Positions 46,301 through 57,000 of a stretch of 60,000 nt of DNA are shown in pieces (the stretch's first letter is position 1; each line of letters starts with the position of its first letter). Source of the stretch: Nematostella vectensis. Taxonomy: Eukaryota > Cnidaria > Anthozoa > Actiniaria > Edwardsiidae. The DNA lies in contig NC_064046.1 in NCBI RefSeq assembly GCF_932526225.1, forward strand, positions 3,908,001 to 3,968,000, written 5' to 3'. The notes under the pieces are model-generated. The model was given only the letters and a program-made list of their open reading frames with translations. It searched no databases and had not been told where the DNA came from. The translations under genes were made by a program, and so were the position numbers.

Positions 46301-49300
46301 AAAATTTTTGAGATTATATTACCTCATTGTCTGTATATAGATTTTGTCACTTATAGTTAGTTGGGACTGCTAGGGATACCTTACGTCCATTAGTTGCAAT
46401 GTTTAGATCTCTATTCGTAAAATATACGAATCTCTTTGCAGCAACAGGAACAATCATACCACGAAGTTGAGCGAGTTATCGGCCAGTTTAGCAAGACTGG
46501 TAAAGTACCAGCTAGTGTGATGGAGGCCAGGTAAGCAAGACTGGTAAAGTACCAGCTAGTGTGATGGAGGCCAGGTAAGCAACACTGTTAGAGTACCAGC
46601 TAGTGTGATGGAGGCCTGGTAAGCAAGACTGGTAAAGTACCAGCTAGTGTGATGAAGGCCAGGTAAGCAAGACTGGTAAAGTACCAGCTAGTGTGATGAA
46701 GGCCAGGTAAGCAAGACTGGTAAAGTACCAGCTAGTGTGATGGAGGCCAGATCGGCAAGAATGGTAGAGTACCAGCTAGTTTGGTGGAGGCCAGGTAAGC
46801 AATACTGGTAAAGTACAAGCTAGTGTGATGAAGGCCAGGTAAGGAAGACTGGTAAAGTACCAGCTAGTGTGATGAAGGCCAGGTAAGCAAGACTGGTAAA
46901 GTACAAGCTAGTGTGATGGAGGCCAGTAGGCAATACTGGTAGAGTACCAGCTAGTGTGATGGAGGCCAGGTAAGCAAGACTGGTAAAGTACAAGCTAGTG
47001 TGATGGGGGCCAGGTAAGCAAGACTGGTAAAATACCAGCTAGTGTGATGAAGGCCAGGTAAGCAACACTAATAAAGTACAAGCTAGTGTGATGGAGGCCA
47101 GTAGGCAATACTGGTAGAGTACCAGCTAGTGTGATGGAGGCCAGGTAAGCAAGACTGGTAAAGTACAAGCTAGTGTGATGGAGGCCAGGTAAGCAAGACT
47201 GGTAGAGTACCAGTTAGTTTGATGGACGTCAGGTAAGCAAGACTGGTAAACTTGAGATATATCACTCAGCCAATTCCTTGCTATTCTTTACAATTAAAAT
47301 TACAACGATTTATTTTCCAGCAAACTCTAAAATAGCTATCCAGTTGCCTGTTAACCACCCCAGTTACTTCCTTGAATAAGTCAATGGAAAAATGGCATTC
47401 TGATTCGCATTCCTCGGTTTCCTCATAATAACTTTTGCTTTTATCATTTTTAGTATCTTCCGCAAACCTTACTTCATTGGACGCTTCCTTCCAGCACTCC
47501 TGCTCCCACGAAAGGTCTCTCTCTCTGTTTGACCATATTAACCATATTGAATTATGTGATATATTCACTTAAGTCTTCGCCGTCCTAAGTTAAATTCCTG
47601 ATATATACCGCTCCCAAGAATGGTCTGGAATTTCTCTCTTTGTTTGGCAATGTGACTGCGCACAACTCCCCTACACACACCACCCTTTCCTCCCTTGGCC
47701 AAATCCTGGCTAGGCGCCTGCACTTTTTTTCTCTTGATCTGATTTAACAATGTTCTTTTTTTCCGAGTTGGTCCTTGACCCACTCACGCACTTCCGAATT
47801 TTTCTCGGATTTTTTTTTAAACTTTACAATATCCCTCAGCTAGTAAATTTCGTGTAAACAAGATATAGTGAGGTCTTTGCGTCCTTATTTGTTTACTCCA
47901 CAAAATTCATTGTGGCCAAGGTAGTGCAAGTCACATCAGAACGTGATAAATCGAGCGAAAAAAGGGAGAGACAAAGAAAAGTCAAAGAGCGATTATTTAG
48001 ATGATTTATAAAGTAGTTTTCCAAAGTACATAGGTTGGCATTGTATACTCATGCAAGTTTGTAATATAGGTGCCAGATACTCCTGACATCCGGGAGAAGC
48101 TTATAAGCACACTCAGCAGGTCAGTCATGATTATTTTTTTTTTCAACTTTATTGAGTCAACAGCAGTACTTAACCACAAAAAATTCTGATACAAGTTTCC
48201 GAAGCTACCGAATACAGTTGTAACAACCTTTATCTTAATATTGGTGTGCTAATTCAGCAATAAGAAGGGATATGAATTGAATTGGCCGAGACAACAGGCA
48301 TAATGAAATACATATACAGTAGGAATTGAACTCTGGAGTGAGTTCAGTTATCAGGTGTTTGAGTAAGTGGGGTCAAATAAACATTTATATATAAGATATT
48401 CTTTATCCATAAATGCCTGATGGATTTGGGGGAGGTTTGAGTACGGACACCATCATAGATAATAAGACAGTACTACTTAATGGAATGAAGGATATATTAT
48501 TGTGAATTGATCTAAAGATCAGAAGCGCTGAATTACTTAAAATGTATGAAAAACTCTTGAAGATTCGGTAGACCTACGGTCCTCCTCTATAAAACCCTTA
48601 ATTAAGCACGGCCAAAACAACCTTTGCGCATTTGTTAGTCTTTTTGTCTAAATGAATGACCCAAGCATGCTATCTTACTCTTAAAGAATGTCAATCAACC
48701 ACTCCTTTGCTTTTGTTTATCATTGAAAAGACTGCGGTTTATTCGCAAGAAAACTTCAAAATAACAATCTACGATAAAGTCCGATACGTTATTGATGATA
48801 TTTGATTGAAAATATCTAGGGTACTCGTTTGAATTAGCCGATGGAAATGGATGTTTTGAGTCACTCGGCGTTGAGCGGGAGATTGGCGGCATGATTGGCC
48901 ATCTTAAAAGTTTTTGTTTTCATATTCTTAGAGCTAACAAAATCCCTAACAGTATGTTGGCTGCATATCACAAGGCCTGCAGAAAGCTCGCTCAGGAACA
49001 TGATATTCAAGGTAATGTAGAAAAATAACAGTGACAATTTTGAACCCCGCTTCGAAATTTTATTAAAGCTTTTCAGATCTTTTTACGACACCAGAGGTAG
49101 TTGCTAGGGTCGAAACCCCTTCCCGCTCTTCTCTCCTAGTGGATCTTTCTTAATGCCTTACCCTAACACTATGAGAAGTAATGCCGTACTTTACACTACA
49201 TACAAATATTTGTGTTCTCAATCAAAATGTCCAGGTCATTTCTACTCAGAGCCCAATAGTGCTAGACAATGGGGGAAAATATGTTTCTTGCTTAGACTAA

Positions 49301-52300
49301 TATAGCGCTATGGCAATTCCAGGGAATGATTCTGATGAGGACAGTCAGCTAAGCTGTTTTGACAAACTGTCCAAGAGTCTCTCACGTCTTCCTGGTATTG
49401 TACTACCACAAGGACTATCCGCAGCGACAGGTACAAACAATACTAACAATGGAATTAATAATAACAATACTTTCAATGCTAACAACACTACTAAATATTG
49501 ACAGCACCATTAACACTATTACTCCAGACTAATTTCAGCACAGGATTCTTATAAGCCTTTGAAATTCTTGAAATGCCTAGAAATTAAAAGGTTGATTTTA
49601 TTATTTCCCTTCAAAGTCCTTGAAAGTGGTTCAGTTTGCTCAGTTTGCATTTGAAACTTTAAAACTGATCTTCCAGTACAATTTGTCAGTCTCCACTTTG
49701 GTTAGGCACAGTTGTCAGTCATGGTTACATCGCAGTTTAACAAAAAGACAATAGTAATTCATTAAAGATAGTAACTAGTTTTCGCGCTTTTCAGGTAGAG
49801 TCTCCTCCCATCTGTCGCTTGTTGCTGGTTACGTGATGAAGGTGTTTACCAACAACGAGCCTGTTTCACTCCCGTCCACGACACCAGTGGTCATAGACCC
49901 TTACGCTCCCTGTGTTGACAGCCGATGCCTCAAAGTGAGTTAACCGTGGTGTAAACTTTTTATTCACAAAAATATTTTTTTGGGTCGCCAATTACACATG
50001 ATGTGCTAAAGCTCCGTGCAAACTGCGCCAGCATTGCTGGCGAATTCTTGCCCGACTGCCCACAAGACAAAGGAAATATCAAAAAGTCCATTTCCCATTT
50101 TGACATTTCCATTGTCCTATAGTCAGTCAAGCGAAAATTCGCCAGCAATGCTGGCAGGTGCTGGCGCAGTTTTTACGGGGCTTAACATGTGATTCTCTAA
50201 AGGTAGTGGATGCCATGTTGAACGCGTTTTGTAGAACGATGGCAGCAGTAAGACGCAGTCAACAGATGGGAACAGACAAGTGAGTGTTCTCCTCCGAGTC
50301 ATCTTATTTCTCCTTACAATCTCCTCCCTCCCCCCAACCTATTTGTTTTTTCTTTAGCTGCTCCTGATCGTCAACCTCTTCCTTATACTCTTTCGCCCCA
50401 TCCCCCCTCTTATTTCCCTCTTTACTGCTCCTGCTCTCCCGCCCTCCTGTTTATCCAGCATCTTACCCATTCTTCTGTAGCTGTGTAAGTCTTATTAGTC
50501 GGGCCCAACTCTCTTCGCGTTCTCCACATTCTATGCTCTTCCCCTCCTTATCCCCTTCATCCTCTGTCTCCCCCTGCTCTTCTCTTCTTTTCCTCCACTT
50601 CCTTATTACTCCCCCTGCTCTTCTCTTCTTTTCCTCCACTTCCTTATTACTCCCCCTGTTCTTCTATCCTCCTCCTCATCTTCCTTATTACAGGGCTTCT
50701 GGAATTACGCGGAAAAAAAAACTCAAAACTACGCGGGATTCTTTGCTAAATTACGCGGAAAATCTATCATTACGCGCTAAATTACGCGGGATTTTGCAAT
50801 ACATGTTTCTTTAAAAACCAAAATTTTGCAGGATTCTTTACTGAATTACGCGCTAAATTACATGGAAAACCAACTGTTACGCCCAAACTACATTTTGTAC
50901 CGAAGGAAAGCACGAAATAACTTAAAAAGGTTAATTTTTTGCGCGAAAATATCTTAGGCGAGTTTTCATTGGCTTCTAGCCACCAGCCAATTAAAAAAGG
51001 TGTTTTATTGTTAGTCTTAGGCCTTCGCGGTTTAGCAAAGAACGCCTAGTCATTTTATCTGTTTTCGAAATTTATCGCACTTTTACGGAGATTATCTCTC
51101 TTTTTTTTACAAGAAATAGGGGTAAGAACCATAAAAGAACACATCAGCTTTGCACTTAAAAGTTTTGTCTTTCAAAATTTAGCCAAATTACGCGGGATTA
51201 CGCGGAAATTTGTGGTTTACGCGGAGAAAGCCAAAGCGGAAGCGCGTAATTCCAGAAGCCCTGTTGTTACTCCCCCTGCCCTTCTCTCCTCCTCATCTTC
51301 CTTATTACTGCCCCTGCCCTTCTCTCCTCCTCCTCATCTTCCTTATTACTCCCCCTGCCCTCTCCTCTCCTCCTCCTCCTTGTGACTCCCACTGCCCTTT
51401 TCTCTTCCCCCTCCCCCTCTTTGTGACTCCCCCTGTTCTCCTCTCCTCCTCCTCCTCTTCCTTGTGACTCTTCTTGCCCTCCTCTCCTCCTCCGTCCCTT
51501 AGTGACTCCTCCTGCCCTCCTCCCCCCCTCCTCCTCCTTGTGACTCCCCCTCTCCTCCTCCTCCTCTTCCTTGTGACTCCCCCTGCCCTCCTCTCCCCCT
51601 CCTCCTCCTCCTTGTGACTCCCCCTGTCCTTCTCTCCTCCTCCGTCCCCTTGTGACTCCCCCTGCCCTTCTCTCCTCCTCCGTCCCCTTGTGACTCTCCC
51701 TTCCCTTCTCTACTCCTCCGTCCCCTTGTGACTCCCCCTGCCCTTCTCTCCCCCTCCTCCTCCTTGTGACTCCCCTTGCCCTTCTCTCCCCCTCCTCCCC
51801 CTTGTGACTCCCCCTGCCCTTCTCTTCTCCTCTTCCTAGTGACTCCCCCTTTCCCTTCTCTCCCCCTCCTCCTCCTTGTGACTCCCCCTGCCCTTCTCTC
51901 CCCCTCCTCCCCCCTTGTGACTCCCCCTGCCCTTCTCTCCCCCTCCTCCTCCTTGTGACTCCCCCTGCCCTTCTCTCCCCCTCCTCCTCCTTGTGACTCT
52001 CCCTGCCCTTCTCTCCTCTTCCTTGTGACTCCCCCTGCCCTTCTCTCCCCCTCCTCTTCCTTGTGACTCCCCCTGCCATTCTCTCCCCCTCCTCCTCCTC
52101 CTTGTGACTCCCCCTGCCCTTCTCTCCCCCTCCTCCTCTTTGTGACTCCCCCTGCCCTTCTCTCCTCCTCTGTCCCCTTGTGACTCCCCCTGCCCTTTTC
52201 TCCCCCCCTCCTCCTTGTGACTCCCCCTGCCCTTCTCTCCTCCTCCTCTTTCTTGTGACTCCCCCTGCCCTTCTCTCCTCCTCTTCTTCCTTGTGACTCT

Positions 52301-53706
52301 CCCTGCCCTTCTCTCCCCCTCCTCCTCTTTGTGACTCCCCCTGCCCTTCTCTTCTCCTCTTCCTAGTGACTCCCCCTTTCCCTTCTCTCCCCCTCCTCCT
52401 CCTTGTGACTCCCCCTGCCCTTCTCTCCCCCTCCTCCCCCTTGTGACTCCCCCTGCCCTTCTCTCCCCCTCCTCCTCCTTGTGACTCCCCCTGCCCTTCT
52501 CTCCCCCTCCTCCTCCTTGTGACTCTCCCTGCCCTTCTCTCCTCTTCCTTGTGACTCCCCCTGCCCTTCTCTCCCCCTCCTCTTCCTTGTGAGTCCCCCT
52601 GCCATTCTCTCCCCCTCCTCCTCCTCCTTGTGACTCCCCCTGCCCTTCTCTCCCCCTCCTCCTCTTTGTGACTCCCCCTGCCCTTCTCTCCTCCTCTGTC
52701 CCCTTGTGACTCCCCCTGCCCTTTTCTCCCCCCCCTCCTCCTTGTGACTCCCCCTGCCCTTCTCTCCTCCTCTTTCTTGTGACTCCCCCTGCCCTTCTCT
52801 CCTCCTCTTCTTCCTTGTGACTCCCCCTGCCCTTCTCTCCCCCTCCTCCTCTTTGTGACTCCCCCTGTTCTCCTCTCCTCCTCCTCCTCTTCCTTGTGAC
52901 TCTCCCTGCCCTCCTCTCCTCCTCCGTCCCCTTGTGACTCCCCCTGCCCTTCTCTCCCCCTCCTCCTCCTTGTGACTCCCCCTGCCCTTCTCTCCCCCTC
53001 CTCCGCCTTGTGACTCCCCCTGCCCTTCTCTCCTCCTCCTCCTCTTCCTTGTGACTCCCCCTGCCCTTTTCTCCCCCTCTTCCTCCTTGTGACTCCCCCT
53101 GTCCTTCTCTTCCCCTCCTTCTCCTTGTGACTCCCCCTGCCCTTCTCTCCTCCTCCTCTTCCTTGTGACTCCCCTTGCCCTTCTCTCCTCCTCCTCTTCC
53201 TTGTGACTCCCCTTGCCCTTCTCTCCTCCTCCTCCTCCTTGGGACTCCCCCTGCCCTTCTCTCCTCCTACGTCCCCTTGTGACTCCCCCTGCCCTTCTCT
53301 CCTCCTCCATCCCCTTGTGACTCTCCCTGCCCTTCTCTACTCCTCCATCCCCTTGTGACTCCCCCTGCCCTTCTCTCCTCTTCCTCTTCCTTGTGACTCC
53401 TCCTGCCCTTCTCTCCTCCTCTTCCTTGTGACTCCCCCTGCCCTCTCCTCCTCCTCTTTGTGACTCTCCCTGCCCTTCTCTCCTCCTCCTCCTCTTCCGT
53501 GTGACTCCCACTTCCCTTCTCTCCTCCTCCTCTTCCTGAGACAACCCTCAAGTCAATCTCCTCGAGTTTTATATTTGAAATTAATGTTTTACTTGTTCTT
53601 CCTATGAAGGTTCAGCTGGTCGTCTCAGTTTGTCTCCATGGTAGCTGGATTCCCTACTCTACACGCTTCACTTTGCTACAGGCTTTGGACTCTGCTATGC
53701 ACCCAT
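37372..53706 (+). CDS. FANCA: Fanconi anaemia group A protein, N-terminal and central part (continues past window)
   Basis: Twenty-five phase-compatible exons: 37372-37497, 37619-37682, 38189-38343, 38563-38655, 39312-39388, 40180-40286, 40479-40483, 40606-40725, 42139-42175, 42467-42503, 42607-42713, 43522-43607, 43758-43823, 43963-44038, 44440-44684, 45429-45524, 46042-46104, 46442-46530, 47454-47514, 48070-48119, 48932-49011, 49323-49430, 49795-49934, 50203-50279 and 53610-53706 (2262 nt, 754 codons). Family matches include [47 protein letters not shown] and [17 protein letters not shown], all collinear with vertebrate FANCA. FANCA is a helical scaffold of the nuclear core complex that monoubiquitinates FANCD2-FANCI at DNA crosslinks. 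The start at 37372 follows an in-frame stop and is probable. The C-terminal part lies beyond 60000. The visible part is shorter than the equivalent vertebrate region. Confidence 0.95.
39776..40075. repeat. ATGGTRRTR-type simple repeat, FANCA intron 5
   Basis: Degenerate units such as GGATGGTAATAATGGTGTTAA. Non-coding. Confidence 0.8.
40479..40483 (+). other. Proposed 5-nt FANCA microexon (ATAAT)
   Basis: Exon 40180-40286 ends in phase 1, but the next clear exon (40606) needs phase 0. Between them a strong pyrimidine tract and acceptor (CTCTTCTCTTCCAAG) is followed by ATAAT and a good donor GTGAGC. Including these five bases restores the frame exactly and adds Asp-Asn. Confidence 0.55.
41281..42095. 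repeat. Dispersed G/C-run repeat, orientation 2, FANCA intron 8
   Basis: Reverse-complement relative of 34846-35880: GCTTCCCCCATATTTTCGGT, the CCTCGAG motif and long C runs. No coding region. Confidence 0.6.
42698..43204 (+). repeat. 22-bp minisatellite of exon-11 end plus splice donor (FANCA)
   Basis: Exon 11 ends TATGACATTCCATCAG and its donor is GTGTGT after 42713. That 16-nt exon end plus the donor is the 22-bp unit, repeated about 22 times in the intron with almost no change (mainly ATGACA or ATGTCA). Every unit has the same CAG|GTGTGT donor. Confidence 0.95.
44095..44405. repeat. ATCAACACC-type simple repeat, FANCA intron 14
   Basis: Degenerate CATCATCAACACCC units, close to the complement of the repeat at 39776-40075. 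Non-coding. Confidence 0.8.
46490..47250 (+). repeat. 44-bp minisatellite of exon-18 end plus splice donor (FANCA)
   Basis: The last 41 nt of exon 18 (AGCAAGACTGG...GGAGGCCAG) with donor GTAAGC after 46530 form a 44-bp unit. About 16 further units follow in the intron, most keeping GGCCAG|GTAAGC. Some units have 43 bp or point changes. Confidence 0.95.
47515..48069. other. FANCA intron 19, no feature seen
   Basis: No ORF or repeat array that I can support. Confidence 0.5.
50008..50183. mobile_element. 176-bp fold-back element in FANCA intron 23
   Basis: Inverted arms AAACTGCGCCAGC and ATTGCTGGCGAATT pair with their complements at the right (AATTCGCCAGCAAT, GCTGGCGCAGTTT). It ends 19 bases before the exon at 50203. 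Target duplication is not clear. Confidence 0.65.
50691..51263. mobile_element. 573-bp MITE with CAGGG termini and internal TTACGCGG repeats
   Basis: Terminal inverted repeats CAGGGCTTCTGGAATTACGC and its exact complement at the right. It interrupts a CT-rich repeat whose sister units read TTCCTTATTACTCC; the flanks TTATTA and TTGTTA suggest a 6-bp target duplication with one change. The ends hold many TTACGCGG/TACGCGGG motifs. No ORF. Family not identified. Confidence 0.8.
51267..53541. repeat. 2.3-kb polypyrimidine minisatellite, FANCA intron 24
   Basis: About 60 variable units of roughly 35-40 bp with the theme TTGTGACTCCCCCTGCCCTT followed by CT-only sequence. Related units start near 50520. 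The + strand is almost all pyrimidine. Blocks at about 51820-52110 and 52340-52640 are near-identical, a larger internal duplication. The antisense Glu/Gly/Arg-rich frames (270 and 393 codons) are artefacts. Confidence 0.95.
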
Positions 53707-54028
53707 GTAAGAATTCAAGACCATACAGTTATCAGATAGTCATAGGTAGAAAGTGAAAGTGTAACACTTTCGTTTCATTTCCGTAGCGTTTCGTTTCCAA
53801 TATAGATTTTTATCATGAAATTTGTAGTGTGCTCACTTTATTTTGCTTTATTTTCGTATTGCGCGGAAGTATAAAATGGCGGCGTGATTGTCGGCGTGAT
53901 TTTTTGTACATAAAAATTAACTCTCTTTGGTCGCACCGCGACGCGGAAGTGTTACCCTTTTATGAGTCCATTTTAATTAAGCAAACCCAAAAGGGGCCGG
54001 TTGTAAGACATTGCTGGGGTTAGATAAT

Positions 54029-57000
54029 GCATGTCAGGAAGAAAACGTTGCTAGCTATAGGATTGAATAAGTTGTCTTGCATGTCAGGATGGTACGTTGT
54101 TAGCTATAGGATTGAATAAGTTGTCTTGCATGTCAGGATGGTACGTTGTTAGCTATAGGATTGAATAAGTTGTCTTGCATGTCAGGGTGGTACGTTGTTA
54201 GCTATAGGATTGGATAAGTTGTCTTGCATGTCAGGATGGTACGTTGTTAGCTATAGGATTGAATAAGTTGTCTTGCATGTCAGGATGGTACGTTGCTAGC
54301 TATAGGATTGAATAAGTTGTCTTGCATGTCAGGATGGTACGTTGCTAACTATAGGATTGAATAAGTTGTCTTGCATGTCAGGATGGTACGTTGCTAGCTA
54401 TAGGATTGAATAAGTTGTCTTGCATGTCAGGATGGTACGTTGCTAGCTATAGGATTGGATAAGTTGTTTTGCATGTCAGGATGGTACGTTGCTAGCTATA
54501 GGTTTGAATAAGTTGTCTTGCATGTCAGGATGGTACGTTGTTAGCTATAGGATTGGATAAGTTGTCTTGCATGTCAGGATGGTACGTTGCTAGCTATAGG
54601 ATTGAATAAGTTGTCTTGCATGTCAGGATGGTACGTTGCTAGCTATAGGATTGGATAAGTTGTTTTGCATGTCAGGATGGTACGTTGCTAGCTATAGGTA
54701 TGAATAAGTTGTCTTGCATGTCAGGATGGTACGTTGTTAGCTATAGGATTGGATAAGTTGTCTTGCATGTCAGGATGGTACGTTGCTAGCTATAGGATTG
54801 AATAAGTTGTCTTGCATGTCAGGATTGTACGTTGCTAGCTATAGGATTTAATAAGTTGTCTTGCATGTCAGGATGGTACGTTGTTAGCCATAGGATTGGA
54901 TAAGTTGTCTTGCATGTCAGGATGGTACGTTGCTAGCTATAGGATTGAATGGGTTGTCTTGCATGTCAGGATGGTACGTTGTTAGCTATAGGATTGAATA
55001 AGTTGTCTTGCATGTCAGGGTGGTACGTTGTTAGCTATAGGATTGGATAAGTTGTCTTGCATGTCAGGATGGTACGTTGTTAGCTATAGGATTGAATAAG
55101 TTGTCTTGCATGTCAGGATGGTACGTTGCTAGCTATAGGATTGAATAAGTTGTCTTGCATGTCAGGATGGTACGTTGCTAACTATAGGATTGAATAAGTT
55201 GTCTTGCATGTCAGGATGGTACGTTGCTAGCTATAGGATTGAATAAGTTGTCTTGCATGTCAGGATGGTACGTTGCTAGCTATAGGATTGGATAAGTTGT
55301 TTTGCATGTCAGGATGGTACGTTGCTAGCTATAGGTTTGAATAAGTTGTCTTGCATGTCAGGATGGTACGTTGTTAGCTATAGGATTGGATAAGTTGTCT
55401 TGCATGTCAGGATGGTACGTTGCTAGCTATAGGATTGAATAAGTTGTCTTGCATGTCAGGATGGTACGTTGCTAGCTATAGGATTGGATAAGTTGTCTTC
55501 CATGTCAGGATGGTACGTTGTTAGCTATAGGATTGAATAAGTTGTCTTGCATGTCAGGATGGTACGTTGTTAGCTATGGGATTGAATAAGTTGTCTTGCA
55601 TGTCAGGATGGTACGTTGTTAGCTATAGGATTGAATAAGTTGTCTTGCATGTCAGGATGGTACGTTGTTAGCTATAGGATTGAATAAGTTGTCTTGCATG
55701 TCAGAATGGTACGTTGTTAGCTATAGGATTGAATAAGTTGTCTTGCATGTCAGGATGGTACGTTGTTAGCTATAGGATTGGATAAGTTGTCTTGCATGTC
55801 AGGATGGTACGTTGCTAGCTATAGGATTGAATAAGTTGTCTTGCATGTCAGGATTGTACGTTGCTAGCTATAGGATTTAATAAGTTGTCTTGCATGTCAG
55901 GATGGTACGTTGTTAGCTATAGGATTGGATAAGTTGTCTTGCATGTCAGGATGGTACGTTGCTAGCTATAGGATTGAATAAGTTGTCTTGCATGTCAGGA
56001 TTGTACGTTGCTAGCTATAGGATTTAATAAGTTGTCTTGCATGTCAGGATGGTACGTTGTTAGCCATAGGATTGGATAAGTTGTCTTGCATGTCAGGATG
56101 GTACGTTGCTAGCTATAGGATTGAATGGGTTGTCTTGCATGTCAGGATGGTACGTTGTTAGCTATAGGATTGAATAAGTTGTCTTGCATGTCAGGGTGGT
56201 ACGTTGTTAGCTATAGGATTGGATAAGTTGTCTTGCATGTCAGGATGGTACGTTGTTAGCTATAGGATTGAATAAGTTGTCTTGCATGTCAGGATGGTAC
56301 GTTGTTAGCTATAGGATTGAATAAGTTGTCTTGCATGTCAGGGTGGTACGTTGTTAGCTATAGGATTGGATAAGTTGTCTTGCATGTCAGGATGGTACGT
56401 TGTTAGCTATAGGATTGAATAAGTTGTCTTGCATGTCAGGATGGTACGTTGCTAGCTATAGGATTGAATAAGTTGTCTTGCATGTCAGGATGGTACGTTG
56501 CTAACTATAGGATTGAATAAGTTGTCTTGCATGTCAGGATGGTACGTTGCTAGCTATAGGATTGAATAAGTTGTCTTGCATGTCAGGATGGTACGTTGCT
56601 AGCTATAGGATTGGATAAGTTGTTTTGCATGTCAGGATGGTACGTTGCTAGCTATAGGTTTGAATAAGTTGTCTTGCATGTCAGGATGGTACGTTGTTAG
56701 CTATAGGATTGGATAAGTTGTCTTGCATGTCAGGATGGTACGTTGCTAGCTATAGGATTGAATAAGTTGTCTTGCATGTCAGGATGGTACGTTGCTAGCT
56801 ATAGGATTGGATAAGTTGTCTTCCATGTCAGGATGGTACGTTGTTAGCTATAGGATTGAATAAGTTGTCTTGCATGTCAGGATGGTACGTTGTTAGCTAT
56901 GGGATTGAATAAGTTGTCTTGCATGTCAGGATGGTACGTTGTTAGCTATAGGATTGAATAAGTTGTCTTGCATGTCAGGATGGTACGTTGTTAGCTATAG

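Noticed and set aside
51267-52079. Antisense 270-codon ORF rich in Glu, Gly and Arg
   Set aside because: It is the purine strand of the CT minisatellite and has no composition or structure of a real protein.
52363-53544. Antisense 393-codon ORF, the longest in the window
   Set aside because: Same low-complexity array; stop-free only because the strand is almost pure purine.
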